Shown: positions 8,345 through 16,775, counted from the stretch's first letter. The stretch: DNA of 47,578 bases from Cellulomonadaceae bacterium (GCA_031256435.1 JAIRQO010000062.1:1-47578); one strand, 5' to 3'. Notes: generated by a model not told the origin, from the sequence alone. Program-made: numbers and translations.

Positions 8345-8920
8345 ATGGCCTCAACCGAGTTTGGCGCGAACCCGTGGACAATACCTAATGCTATTAGCGC
8401 CGCACGCCTTCTTCTTGTCCCGGTATTTGCCGTGTTGATCTTCACGCATCGGTTTGTTCCCGCCCTGGTGGTGCTGGCCGTAGCGGGAATCAGTGACTGG
8501 GTGGACGGGTATCTGGCGCGGCGTTTGAACCAGTTTTCCCGATTAGGGCAGATGCTGGACCCCGCTGCGGATCGGCTCTTCATCTTTGTCACCTTGATTG
8601 GACTGGTGTTCCACTCGATTATTCCGTGGTGGCTGCTAGTGGTGATTGCCGCGCGGGACCTGATGATGATGGTGGTGACCCTGGTGTTGGCACGCCACGG
8701 ATACGGTCCACTGGAAGTCAACTTTGTAGGTAAGGGTGGAACGTTTGCGCTGATGTACGCCTTCCCCCTGCTGCTCTTGGGATCCTTGCACAACGCGCTA
8801 GGCACCGTGGCGAGCATCCTGGGCTGGGCTTTCGCCATCTGGGGTGTGGTCCTGTACTGGCTTGCCGGCGTGCTTTACGTTCACCAAGCGGCACGGTTGC
8901 TGAAGGATCACCATGACTGA
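8345..8920 (+). CDS. CDP-alcohol phosphatidyltransferase family membrane protein
   Basis: The enzyme moves a phosphatidyl group from CDP-diacylglycerol to an alcohol in the membrane. The family signature is complete: D-W-V-D-G-Y-L-A-R, 8 residues, then G-QML-D-PAA-D, giving all four metal-binding Asp. Several transmembrane helices surround it. Position matches mycobacterial pgsA2 (Rv1822), but the actual alcohol (glycerol phosphate or phosphatidylglycerol) cannot be read from sequence. ATG 8345 is chosen; ATG 8336 is also possible. Only 10 bp separate this start from the opposing helicase start. It overlaps the next gene by 8 nt. Confidence 0.88.
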   Translation: MASTEFGANPWTIPNAISAARLLLVPVFAVLIFTHRFVPALVVLAVAGISDWVDGYLARRLNQFSRLGQMLDPAADRLFIFVTLIGLVFHSIIPWWLLVVIAARDLMMMVVTLVLARHGYGPLEVNFVGKGGTFALMYAFPLLLLGSLHNALGTVASILGWAFAIWGVVLYWLAGVLYVHQAARLLKDHHD

Positions 8921-9899
8921 CCCGGCGAGTGCGCCAACTCCAACGCGCAGGCGTGACGTGCGGCGCCAGCGGGATGGGGGCCAGCAGGGTGGCGGCAACA
9001 AGGGTGATGGCCAGCAGCACGGTGGCCAGGCTGCGCCCGCAGCCCCGCTGACCTTTGCGCAGCGCCGTGACGCCTCCATGACACTCATCACCTCAGTCAT
9101 GGAACATCCGCTGGACCCCGGATATGCGGAGGTCCATGCTCGTCGGATGAAAAATGATGACGTCCCGAGCGTCCACACCACACGCGGGAAACTGTTGCGC
9201 GTGGGGATCTTGGTGTTATCCATGGTTTTCGGTACAGGATTGGCTATTGCTGTGGCTCAGTTGCGCGCTCCGGAACCGGCTGTGCGGGAGGCTCGGCTCC
9301 TGCTGGAAGAACAGGTCACGCAGAAGAACGATGCCATTGCTGCGGCTAACGCTTCGGCCGAAACCCTCAATAGCGAGATCAGCACGCTGCAACAGCGGGC
9401 TCTGGCTCACACCGACCCTCACCTCTTGGCTGACATTGCTGTGGATGAACTCCACAACGGCACGGCGGCAGTGTCCGGACCTGGCCTGGAAGTCACCCTG
9501 ACGGATGGGGGAGGGGGCCTTGCCGATGGTCCCGACGCCGGGCAAATGGTCAAGGATCACGATCTCCAAGTTGTGGTGTCAGCACTATGGGTTGCCGGAG
9601 CCGAAGCGGTGGCCGTCAATGACGTACGCCTCACCATGACCTCGGCGGTCAGGAACGCCGGCAATGCCGTGCTGGTGGACCTCATTCCGCTGACCGGTCC
9701 CACATACATTGTCCGCGGCGTTGGGGATGCCGAGGCCATGCAAGCATCCTTTGCCCGCTCCGAGGCAGCGTCCTACCTGACGCTCCTGGGATCAGAGTAT
9801 GGAATCGATTCCAGCGTGGTCCAACAAGCAACGATGGACCTTCCCGCAGCGGGTGCGCAAACACTTCACTATGCACGAGAGGTAGAGTCCACATCATGA
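8913..9899 (+). CDS. DUF881 membrane-anchored protein (first copy)
   Basis: Residues 1-95 are a basic, Gln/Gly-rich cytoplasmic region. One membrane helix follows (VGILVLSMVFGTGLAIAVAQL), then a coiled coil (about 120-165, AREARLLLEEQVTQK and onward). The extracytoplasmic DUF881 domain comes last (AVSGPGLEVTLTDGG, then HDLQVVVSALWVAGAEAVAVND). This order and the YlxW/DUF881 fold are shared with proteins encoded beside small basic protein genes in actinobacteria and firmicutes, near cell-division or envelope genes. The biochemical role is not established. It overlaps its neighbours on both sides (ATGA with the next gene). Confidence 0.85.
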   Translation: MTDPASAPTPTRRRDVRRQRDGGQQGGGNKGDGQQHGGQAAPAAPLTFAQRRDASMTLITSVMEHPLDPGYAEVHARRMKNDDVPSVHTTRGKLLRVGILVLSMVFGTGLAIAVAQLRAPEPAVREARLLLEEQVTQKNDAIAAANASAETLNSEISTLQQRALAHTDPHLLADIAVDELHNGTAAVSGPGLEVTLTDGGGGLADGPDAGQMVKDHDLQVVVSALWVAGAEAVAVNDVRLTMTSAVRNAGNAVLVDLIPLTGPTYIVRGVGDAEAMQASFARSEAASYLTLLGSEYGIDSSVVQQATMDLPAAGAQTLHYAREVESTS

Positions 9900-10228
9900 T
9901 TGCCATCATCGGATTAGGGATCGGCATTGTTTTGGGGTTGGTGTTCCAACCCGCCGTGCCGGTACCCTTACAGCCGTATCTCCCCATCGCCGTGGTTGCG
10001 GCCCTGGACGCATTGTTCGGCGCCTTCCGGGCCATGCTTGATGACATGTTCGACGATCGTGTGTTCCTGGTCTCGTTCTTATCCAACGTGGTGGTGGCTG
10101 CGGTGATTGTGTTCCTGGGGGACCAGTTAGGGGTGGGCGCCCAACTGTCCACAGCGGTGGTGGTGGTCCTCGGAATCCGCATCTTCTCCAACGCTGCCGC
10201 CATCAGGCGTCACATCTTTAAGGCATGA
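9896..10228 (+). CDS. Small basic family membrane protein (DUF1290)
   Basis: A 110-aa protein with three membrane helices (IAIIGLGIGIVLGLVF, PIAVVAALDALFGAF, SNVVVAAVIVFLGDQLGVG). It carries the family core ALDALFGAFRAMLDDMFDDRVF and the ending RIFSNAAAIRRHIF. This is the family called small basic protein (Sbp) in actinobacteria and YlxX-like in bacilli. It is nearly always found between two DUF881 genes, as here, which suggests the three products form one membrane assembly. Both ends overlap neighbours by ATGA. Confidence 0.9.
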   Translation: MIAIIGLGIGIVLGLVFQPAVPVPLQPYLPIAVVAALDALFGAFRAMLDDMFDDRVFLVSFLSNVVVAAVIVFLGDQLGVGAQLSTAVVVVLGIRIFSNAAAIRRHIFKA

Positions 10229-11106
10229 GCATGGGTGAGATGAACGCGGGCGGGCAGGAGCCGCGTACGCAGAACCTGCCTGAGCAGAACATGCCTGATC
10301 GGAACACCGGCAAGCCGAAGGTACATGAGCCTAAAACGGGTGAACGGAAAACGCGTGAGCAGAAGTCTGGCGAACGGAAGTCTGGCCACAAGGGCCGGCG
10401 CAGGACGTTCATTGATGCGCTACGCCCACAAATGCGCTCATCCCACATCCTTGCGGGACTGCTCTGCGTGTTGCTGGGATTTGCCCTGGTAGTCCAGGTC
10501 CGCTCGGCCGGAGCGGATCAGTTGGCTAACCTTCGCCAGGATGACCTGGTGCGTCTGCTTGACGAGGTCACCACGCGCTCCGATCAACTGGAGGCTGAGG
10601 TATCACGTCTGACGGCTACGCGGGATGAGTTGGCCTCAGGAACGGACCAAGCCCAGGCCGCCATGGACATTGCCCAACAGCGCGCGGCCACTGAGGGAAT
10701 CCTCTCAGGACGCCTTCCCGCCCAAGGACCGGGGTTGTCCATGACCATTGTGGACAATCGCAATGAACTCAAAGCAGCGGATATGTTCAACATTCTGGAG
10801 GAACTCAGGAACGCTGGTGCTGAGGCCGTACAGGTGGATGACATCCGCGTGGTCACCTCCACGTCCTTTGTGGATTCCGAGTCCGGGATCATGATGGACG
10901 GACAGTTATTGACCGTTCCATATCGGTGGCTGGTCATTGGCGATCCAGCAACCATGGACCGGGCATTAGAGATCCCTGGGGGAGCACTTCCATCGGCGCG
11001 AGCCAAGGGTGCGTCCGCCATTGTGTTGCAGGAAGATCTGGTGACGGTGACAGCCACGGTGACTCTGGATGACCCGCAATTCGCTAAGCCTGCCGCATCG
11101 GGGTAA
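10225..11106 (+). CDS. DUF881 membrane-anchored protein (second copy)
   Basis: The first 60 residues are a low-complexity charged segment with loose repeats of (E/K)-(P/R)-K-(T/S)-G-E-R-K. One membrane helix (HILAGLLCVLLGFALVVQV), a coiled coil (about 95-150) and the DUF881 domain (GPGLSMTIVDN, NAGAEAVQVDDIRV, PYRWLVIGDPATMDRAL) follow. It is a paralogue of the gene at 8913-9899 and corresponds by position to mycobacterial Rv1825. The start at 10225 overlaps the stop of the small basic gene; ATG 10231 is an alternative. Confidence 0.85.
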   Translation: MSMGEMNAGGQEPRTQNLPEQNMPDRNTGKPKVHEPKTGERKTREQKSGERKSGHKGRRRTFIDALRPQMRSSHILAGLLCVLLGFALVVQVRSAGADQLANLRQDDLVRLLDEVTTRSDQLEAEVSRLTATRDELASGTDQAQAAMDIAQQRAATEGILSGRLPAQGPGLSMTIVDNRNELKAADMFNILEELRNAGAEAVQVDDIRVVTSTSFVDSESGIMMDGQLLTVPYRWLVIGDPATMDRALEIPGGALPSARAKGASAIVLQEDLVTVTATVTLDDPQFAKPAASG

Positions 11107-11115
11107 GTTGGAGCA

Positions 11116-11562
11116 ATGACCGATCCGCAGCAATGGCCTGAGCCCAACCCCGCTGACGTGACTTCAACGTTGGCGCGCATCACCGTCCCCGTTGAGGAGG
11201 CGTTGACGTGGAACCCTCTGACCGCTGATGACGCCGCCGCCGTGGCGGCACTCCCGCCACACTCGGCCCTGCTCATTGTGCAAGGTTCCAGTGGTACCTC
11301 CGAGCGGTTCTTGCTGGATGCTGATCGCGTTCTTGCAGGTAGGCACCAAAAAGCGGACATCTTTCTTGATGACGTCACCGTATCCCGCAAACATGTGGAG
11401 TTCATCCGCGATGGCGATGGCTACCGCGTGCGTGACGTGGGTTCCCTCAACGGCACCTACGTCAACCGTGACCGCGTTGACGTGGCCCCCTTAAGTTCTG
11501 GCGATGAAGTCCAGATCGGTAAATTCCGCATGACGTACCAGGCGAGCCCCAACAAAGCCTGA
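11116..11562 (+). CDS. FHA-domain protein, GarA/OdhI-like
   Basis: Residues 50-145 form an FHA (phosphothreonine-binding) domain with all hallmarks: AGRH, DIFLDDVTVSRKHVEF, and DVGSLNGTYVNRD, ending VQIGKFRMTY. This domain is very close to GarA of mycobacteria and OdhI of corynebacteria. Those proteins inhibit 2-oxoglutarate dehydrogenase when unphosphorylated and are switched off by phosphorylation of an N-terminal ETTS motif. Here the N-terminus (ADVTSTLARITVPVEEAL) lacks a recognisable ETTS-VFRADF segment. The input signal may therefore differ. Length is 148 aa. The gene lies 9 nt after the second DUF881 gene, in the same relative place as garA but without gcvH between. Confidence 0.88.
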   Translation: MTDPQQWPEPNPADVTSTLARITVPVEEALTWNPLTADDAAAVAALPPHSALLIVQGSSGTSERFLLDADRVLAGRHQKADIFLDDVTVSRKHVEFIRDGDGYRVRDVGSLNGTYVNRDRVDVAPLSSGDEVQIGKFRMTYQASPNKA

Positions 11563-11696
11563 CATTCGCCAAGGCAATACTTTGTGCGCCATTGCTGGCG
11601 CACCCTGAATACTGCGCCGTCGCGTGTTTGTGCGTGAAATTCCACCGTTGTGGTTTTACTGTGGACACATCACCTTTTCACGTGGGGGGCTTCACC

Positions 11697-12257
11697 ATGA
11701 CGCGGTTCATTCCCGCCCAGCAGGGCGCGCTCTTTGGCGATGAGGTTCCCACTCAGGATCCCTCCACCGGGTATCGGGGACCCACCGCCTGCCGCGCCGC
11801 AGGAATCACCTACCGGCAACTGGACTACTGGGCCCGCACCGAATTGGTAGAGCCAACACTCCGCTCCGCCACGGGTTCTGGTACCCACCGGCTCTACTCC
11901 TTCACGGACATCCTGGTTCTCCGCGTGGTCAAGCGCCTCCTGGACACGGGCGTGTCTCTGCCTCAGATCCGCACCGCCATCACCTTCCTGCGTGACCAGG
12001 GTGTAGAGGACCTCTCCGGCGTGACCCTCATGTCTGACGGCGCCTCCGTATACGCCTGCACCACAGATGACGAAGTAGTGGACCTGGTCCGCGGGGGACA
12101 GGGCGTTTTCGGCATCGCCGTGGGCCGCGTGTGGCAAGAAGTGGAAGGCAGCCTCGCCGAACTCCCCACCGAATCGCTCGACGAAGGCGTGGCCGCCACG
12201 CGAGCAACGGGCGCAGACGAGTTAGCCGCCCGCCGCGCCCGCAAGCGCGCCTCCTGA
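11697..12257 (+). CDS. MerR-family regulator, orthologue-like of mycobacterial Rv1830
   Basis: The protein begins with a MerR helix-turn-helix (YRGPTACRAAGITYRQLDYWARTELVEPTLR, about residues 22-52), then LYSFTDILVLRVVKRLLDTGVSL. The C-terminal region has the conserved VVDLVRGGQGVFGIAV. This matches the Rv1830 type, implicated in cell-division control in mycobacteria, rather than Rv1828. The start at 11697 follows GGGGGG; frame further upstream (from 11592) has no family similarity. Length is 186 aa. CCAC-CGTT-GTGG at 11642-11653 is a small palindrome in its leader that could be an operator. Confidence 0.88.
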   Translation: MTRFIPAQQGALFGDEVPTQDPSTGYRGPTACRAAGITYRQLDYWARTELVEPTLRSATGSGTHRLYSFTDILVLRVVKRLLDTGVSLPQIRTAITFLRDQGVEDLSGVTLMSDGASVYACTTDDEVVDLVRGGQGVFGIAVGRVWQEVEGSLAELPTESLDEGVAATRATGADELAARRARKRAS

Positions 12258-12272
12258 GGACGAAGACTATTT

Positions 12273-12299
12273 CAGGGGAGTGGTAATACTCATCCCCTG
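12273..12299. terminator. Hairpin between convergent MerR and glycerol dehydrogenase genes
   Basis: CAGGGG (12273-12278) pairs with CCCCTG (12294-12299), with an inner AGT/ACT pairing. It sits in the 49-bp gap between two convergent genes, where a shared terminator is expected. There is no T tract, so the assignment rests on position and symmetry. Confidence 0.45.
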
Positions 12300-12306
12300 C
12301 GATTAG

Positions 12307-13449
12307 TTAGTGGGCCGTGTAGAACTCGGGTTCGGGGAGGCCGGCTTCGGAGCGGATTCTGCGTGAGAGTCCTTCAATGGACTTCAGCGCCAGGTAGACG
12401 TCCTCGGCGGTGACGGGGAAGGGCATGTTGTGAATCGTCTCACCGGCCACTGTGGCCGTATCGGCAATTCCACGCAACTCCTTCTCGTCGGTGGTTTTCA
12501 GTCCCACCTCCGTCAGGGTGTTGGGGAGTCCCACGCGGGTAGTGAAGATGACAAAGTCCTCAATATCCTTCATGGGAGCGTGTTCCAAGACCAACTGTGT
12601 CACCGAGCCGATATTCACCTTTTGACCGTGCGTCAGGCCGTGCGTCTGCGGAGCAAAGGTCAGCCCGTTGTGAATGGCATGAGCTGCTGCCAGGCCGCCG
12701 GACTCAAACCCCACGCCGGAGAGAAGCGTGTTGGCCTCCACCAGAGCCTCCACTGCGGGAGTCACCAGGTTTTCCTTGACGGCTTCAATGGCAGCAATGG
12801 CGTTCTCGTGAATGAGGTTCCACGAGAGTTCTGCCAACGCCGTTCCCGTGTGGGTGGGCAACCCACCGGCCATGGTTGCGGCAGCAGCACGACGCGTGGC
12901 GCGGGCCTCCAGCCACGTGGCGAGGGCATCACCAATGCCACCCACCAGGAACTCCAGGGGAGCGTTGGCACAGATTTGGGTGTCCACCAGCACCAGGTCC
13001 GGGTTCTTGGGGAAGAAGCGGTACTCCTCAAAGGCACCGTCCTCCGTGTAAATCACGGAGAGCGCCGAGGTAGGCGCGTCCGTGGAGGCCACCGTGGGGA
13101 TGGAGGCCCAGCGCACACCGGCAAGGTGACCGGCGGCCTTGACAGCATCGATGGTGTTTCCGCCACCAACAGCCAGCACAATATCTGAGTTGGTGTCCTT
13201 GATCACCTGCGTGAGACGATCCACCTCTTTGGCAGTGGCCAGCCCACAGAAGCCTTCGCGCACCACGGGGAGGTCAACGTCCTTGAGTGAAGCAGTGACA
13301 ACGTCAGCAACAAAACCCCACACAGCATCGTCGGCCACAATGAGCGGCGTAGCCCCGAGGAGTTTGGTGAACTCACCGAGACGAGTCATGGCGTTGCGGC
13401 CTTGCAGATAGCGACCAGGGAAAATGGTGGTGGTGACGGGTACGGTCAT
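12307..13449 (-). CDS. gldA: Glycerol dehydrogenase-like iron/zinc alcohol dehydrogenase
   Basis: An NAD-dependent polyol dehydrogenase of the GldA group, converting glycerol to dihydroxyacetone or the reverse. NAD binding is shown by AVGGGNTIDAVKAAG. The metal ligands lie in STDAPTSALSV (Asp), AAHAIHNGL (His) and THGLTHGQKV (His), matching the zinc site of glycerol dehydrogenases. The start is placed at ATG 13449, 5 nt after GGAG; an ATG three bases upstream is too close to that site. At 380 aa it is slightly longer than E. coli GldA. No dihydroxyacetone kinase lies beside it. Exact substrate is inferred from family only. Confidence 0.87.
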   Translation of the reverse strand: MTVPVTTTIFPGRYLQGRNAMTRLGEFTKLLGATPLIVADDAVWGFVADVVTASLKDVDLPVVREGFCGLATAKEVDRLTQVIKDTNSDIVLAVGGGNTIDAVKAAGHLAGVRWASIPTVASTDAPTSALSVIYTEDGAFEEYRFFPKNPDLVLVDTQICANAPLEFLVGGIGDALATWLEARATRRAAAATMAGGLPTHTGTALAELSWNLIHENAIAAIEAVKENLVTPAVEALVEANTLLSGVGFESGGLAAAHAIHNGLTFAPQTHGLTHGQKVNIGSVTQLVLEHAPMKDIEDFVIFTTRVGLPNTLTEVGLKTTDEKELRGIADTATVAGETIHNMPFPVTAEDVYLALKSIEGLSRRIRSEAGLPEPEFYTAH

Positions 13450-13597
13450 CATGACTCCTTCGTTGGAGGGTGAAAGCACGAACGTAGGTCACGCTACAAC
13501 GAGGGTGTGATATGAAAACTCTCACGGGCGCGCAAAGCACGGACCCCGCAGGGGAGCACCTCCCAGAAACCACGCAGGGGCCAACAAATCACATCCA

Positions 13598-13640
13598 CGC
13601 CGATTGATATCGGAAAATTACATAATGTACATTATCGGCG
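13598..13640. promoter_or_regulatory. Nested palindromes between gldA and the transporter gene
   Basis: CGCCGAT (13598-13604) and ATCGGCG (13634-13640) are perfect inverted arms enclosing a perfect 14-bp palindrome ATAATGTACATTAT (13622-13635, overlapping the right arm). CCGAT-TGAT-ATCGG forms another inverted repeat at 13600-13613. The block is AT-rich in a GC-rich genome and lies about 100 bp before the transporter start. It looks like an operator for a dimeric repressor. The rest of the 288-bp gap holds no convincing gene. Confidence 0.5.
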
Positions 13641-13737
13641 CTTTGATGAGAAACGTGAACAGGCGGTCCATAGTCCGACACGCCAACGATCGCACCACAG
13701 CAAGCACTCCCACGGTACATGGGCGCATAGTAGAACT

Positions 13738-15156
13738 ATGGCAACGGATGTTGAACCCCAGGCTGACAAGCGTACGCTGATTACTGTTCCCCAAATGGCC
13801 ATCATGGTGACCATCACGGTGGCTTCGCTGCGTTCCTTGCCGGCAATGGCCAGTTACGGATGGGGTTCCATCATCCTGTGGATTATCCCAGCGTTGCTGT
13901 TCTTTGTTCCCACGGCGTTGCTTTCTGCTGAGTTGTCAGCATCCGTTCCCGGCGGTGTGTACGAGTGGATCCGGGAAGCGTTGGGCAAACGTTGGGCCGT
14001 GTTTGCCGTGTGGATGCAGTGGGCGCACAATATTGTGTGGTATCCGGCGCAACTCGCCATGGTGGCCACTGCCGCCGCGTACGCCTTCAACCAGGCTGGC
14101 CTCGCCGACTCTGGACTCTACACCGCGATTGTCATTGTGGTGGTGTTCTGGTGGGCCGTATGGGTGGGTATGCGCGGTGGGAACCTCTTTGCCAAGATTG
14201 CTTCCCGGGCGGGATTGATCGGCACACTCATTCCTGCTGGCGTGTTGATTCTGTTGGGAATCCTCTGGATTGCCACGGGGCACTTAGAACCTGGAAACGC
14301 CCTGGAGGGAACCACGCTCATTCCTCCACTGGCTGGCCCTGCGTCCATTGCCCTGATTGTCTCCAACTTCTTGGCGTTCGGCGGAATGGAAATGAATGCC
14401 GTTCACGCCAGCCACCTGCCCGAACCTCGCAGAGATTACACCCGCGTGATCGGCATTGCCTTTGCCACCACCCTCGGTATCTTCATCATCCCGTCACTGT
14501 TCATGGCCATGGTGCTTCCCGGCGGTGAGATCCACACCGCCGATGGCGTGATGGTGGCCTTCCATACCTTCTTCAACGGGTTCGGCGTTCCGTGGCTCGG
14601 CAACGTCATCTACCTCATGATTGTGATTGGAGCGTTGGCCTCCGTGGTGACGTGGATTGCTGGCCCGTCCCGGATCTTGTTCCACGCCGCCAAGGATGAG
14701 GCACTCCCCCCGTTCTTTGCCCGCACCAACGCCAACGGCGCCCAATCGGGTATTTTCCTTATCATGGGCGTGGCGGTGACTCTGCTTGCCATGCTGTACG
14801 TGCTGTTCCCCGGGAACGTCTCGGACGTGTTCTCCGTGCTCATTGGTATGGCCGTGGCGCTCTATTTGGTCATGTACCTGTTCATGTTTGCTTCTGCCAT
14901 GATTTTACGACGACGAGGCCAGTCCGGACTGACCGGGTACCGCGTCCCAGCGTTGTTTGCCGTCAGCGGCATTGGCATGGCGGCGGCTTTCGCGGCCCTG
15001 GTGATGACCTTCATCCCCCAAGACGGCCAGGACACCATCCCCCACGCCCTCTACCCCGTCATGGTGGCCGTCTTCCTGGTGGTCCTCGGTGTACCGAGTC
15101 TCATCCTCAACCGGATGTCCAAGAGCGCCCAACCTGACCAGTCCGCAGACGCCTAG
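13738..15156 (+). CDS. APC-superfamily amino acid transporter (glutamate/GABA antiporter-like)
   Basis: A 472-aa integral membrane protein with about 12 predicted helices. Residues 15-45 (TLITVPQMAIMVTITVASLR, then LPAMASYGWGSI) and PGGVYEWIREALGKRWAVFAVWMQW match the GadC/YjeM branch of the APC superfamily, and FLAFGGMEMNAVHASHLPEPRRDY is the conserved middle motif. Members exchange glutamate, GABA or related amino acids and often serve acid resistance. No decarboxylase gene is nearby, so the substrate is uncertain. It is preceded by the palindromic block at 13598-13640. Confidence 0.86.
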   Translation: MATDVEPQADKRTLITVPQMAIMVTITVASLRSLPAMASYGWGSIILWIIPALLFFVPTALLSAELSASVPGGVYEWIREALGKRWAVFAVWMQWAHNIVWYPAQLAMVATAAAYAFNQAGLADSGLYTAIVIVVVFWWAVWVGMRGGNLFAKIASRAGLIGTLIPAGVLILLGILWIATGHLEPGNALEGTTLIPPLAGPASIALIVSNFLAFGGMEMNAVHASHLPEPRRDYTRVIGIAFATTLGIFIIPSLFMAMVLPGGEIHTADGVMVAFHTFFNGFGVPWLGNVIYLMIVIGALASVVTWIAGPSRILFHAAKDEALPPFFARTNANGAQSGIFLIMGVAVTLLAMLYVLFPGNVSDVFSVLIGMAVALYLVMYLFMFASAMILRRRGQSGLTGYRVPALFAVSGIGMAAAFAALVMTFIPQDGQDTIPHALYPVMVAVFLVVLGVPSLILNRMSKSAQPDQSADA

Positions 15157-15170
15157 GCGCTAATACCGCG

Positions 15171-16472
15171 CTACGGCCGCCTTCGCGCGAGATGTTGGAA
15201 ATGACGGCTCACCTCGTCAATCGAGGAAGATGTCAAGCCGGCGTGGCGAGCGAACTCCGGCCATGATGCCACAGCATCGAGAACGTCAGAAATGATGGCT
15301 CCGCCTGCCTGGACGCCGTGCTCATCGGCAAAACGTAAGAGGTCGGCTCTGGTGATGTTGTCAAATGTGCCATTGATTCCCATCTGGTGATGCGCGGTCC
15401 ACACTCCCTGGGGGTTGTACGCGAATGTCACGTCATAAGCAGGTGATAACTGCCAGGCTCCCTCGTGAGGCAGAAGAAAAGCAAAATTCTTGGCGTGGTC
15501 ATCACGATTCATCGTGGCAACATTGAACACAGCGCGCCGAAAGCCTTCAACAAGAGCTTCCTGCCCCAGCCCTAACTCTCGGATACACATCATCAGTTGG
15601 GAATAATCATTGGTATTCCGAAGCCGATAATCTACCCCGTAAAGCGCACATAACGTTTGCATGTGTACTTTATTGCCATGGCTGTCACGGTCAAAACGCC
15701 GGGATATGAAGTGAGCACGCCCGTTTTCCTGAAGGAGTTGCGATTCCGCCATGTGGATACCAGCGGCGCGTGCCATGTGTGAATAGGCATATTCAATACG
15801 CCCGTACACCTGACTGCTACCCAACTGTCGGTCTACCCCAACGCCGTCAAACTTGAGGAGCCAGGGTTGATAACCAGACAGTGGAGGCAGATGTCCTGAG
15901 CGGATCTCGCCTGTCTCGGCGTTGATGTTGAGGATCGCCTTGGCCCGTGCACCACCCGCGGACGTGCCCACATCAATGATTTCTTGAAGTGACCGCTGAG
16001 CTTCGTTGTCGTCAAGGAGAGATCCGTGGACAGCAGCACGTGCCGCAACAATCAGATCTGACAGGTCAATTGCTGTAGGCGAGGGACCGTTGGGTCCAGT
16101 ATCAGGAACAAACTCCAGCGCTCCCATGCCTCTGACGCCGAGGTATCCAAGGCGGTCCAGCGGTGTGATGTGATCAACCGCAACACCGTGACGAGACATC
16201 CAGGCATCAACGAGTGCGTTACCAAAGTCATCCGGGAGGCTGTCAGCAACAAATGGCGGGAGCCCACGCCACGTATCCGTGGAAGTTGGCTGATAGGTGT
16301 GGATACGCCCAACGGGCTGCTGAGGTGTCAGGAACGGAGCCAGTGCCGCACCTTCACGGCTCCACGCTGGTTGGTACTCAAACGAATAACCTCGGGCTGG
16401 TCCAGGGCTGACAGCGCCAACGCTTCTCCCCCACGCGCGAACCTCCACCACCTGAATCGGTACATGACTCAC
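15171..16472 (-). CDS. hipA: HipA-family serine/threonine kinase toxin
   Basis: HipA toxins phosphorylate a translation factor (glutamyl-tRNA synthetase in E. coli) and induce dormancy. The protein has the HipA N-terminal domain, the glycine-rich GGARAK (173-178), WLLKFD (204-209), ISRRFDRD (256-263), the catalytic loop NRDDHAKN (322-329) and SPAYDVTF (343-350). All catalytic residues are present, so it looks active. The GTG start overlaps the hipB stop by GTGA, so the antitoxin is made first. Base composition is less GC-rich than the flanks, in keeping with transfer. Length is 433 aa, close to the E. coli protein (440 aa). Confidence 0.93.
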   Translation of the reverse strand: MSHVPIQVVEVRAWGRSVGAVSPGPARGYSFEYQPAWSREGAALAPFLTPQQPVGRIHTYQPTSTDTWRGLPPFVADSLPDDFGNALVDAWMSRHGVAVDHITPLDRLGYLGVRGMGALEFVPDTGPNGPSPTAIDLSDLIVAARAAVHGSLLDDNEAQRSLQEIIDVGTSAGGARAKAILNINAETGEIRSGHLPPLSGYQPWLLKFDGVGVDRQLGSSQVYGRIEYAYSHMARAAGIHMAESQLLQENGRAHFISRRFDRDSHGNKVHMQTLCALYGVDYRLRNTNDYSQLMMCIRELGLGQEALVEGFRRAVFNVATMNRDDHAKNFAFLLPHEGAWQLSPAYDVTFAYNPQGVWTAHHQMGINGTFDNITRADLLRFADEHGVQAGGAIISDVLDAVASWPEFARHAGLTSSSIDEVSRHFQHLARRRP

Positions 16473-16774
16473 GCCACTGTCCTCCTTGCCCTTTGACGGA
16501 CTTGAGGTTGCCGCCGTGACTCACGCAAGAGTTCCAATGGTGATGGTCCCATGCGCTCGTTCAGGGACGTGATCCACTCTGCCCGCCCTAGTGCTCTCAC
16601 CACCGCAACCAAGGTATGTGAGGAAACGCTTGCTCCTGATTCAAGACGGACAATCGTGGCTTTAGAGACATTGATGAGCTGAGCCAGGTCCACCTGCGTG
16701 ATGTCCTGGCTAATGCGAAGGGCGCGAATCTGTGATCCAAGATCCTTGACCAGACGCGCTGTACTCTCTGGCAT
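16469..16774 (-). CDS. hipB: HipB-like antitoxin, Xre-type helix-turn-helix protein
   Basis: A 101-aa DNA-binding antitoxin. Residues 12-65 form an Xre helix-turn-helix (IRALRISQDITQVDLAQLINVSKATIV, with RLESG after the recognition helix). The C-terminal 25 residues are basic and Arg/Gln-rich. HipB proteins repress their own operon and neutralise HipA. The strong pairing with hipA and the operator-like repeats upstream support the call. Confidence 0.9.
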   Translation of the reverse strand: MPESTARLVKDLGSQIRALRISQDITQVDLAQLINVSKATIVRLESGASVSSHTLVAVVRALGRAEWITSLNERMGPSPLELLRESRRQPQVRQRARRTVA

Positions 16775-16775
16775 C

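Noticed and set aside
8335..8838. N-terminal extension of the helicase of about 168 residues
   Set aside because: It is antisense to the phosphatidyltransferase gene, has biased composition, and precedes the normal helicase start.
13511..13606. Small ORF starting in GTGTGATATGAAAAC upstream of gldA
   Set aside because: It has a plausible GAGG site, but the same word at two other places does not lead to related peptides, so a DNA-level motif on the other strand is more likely.
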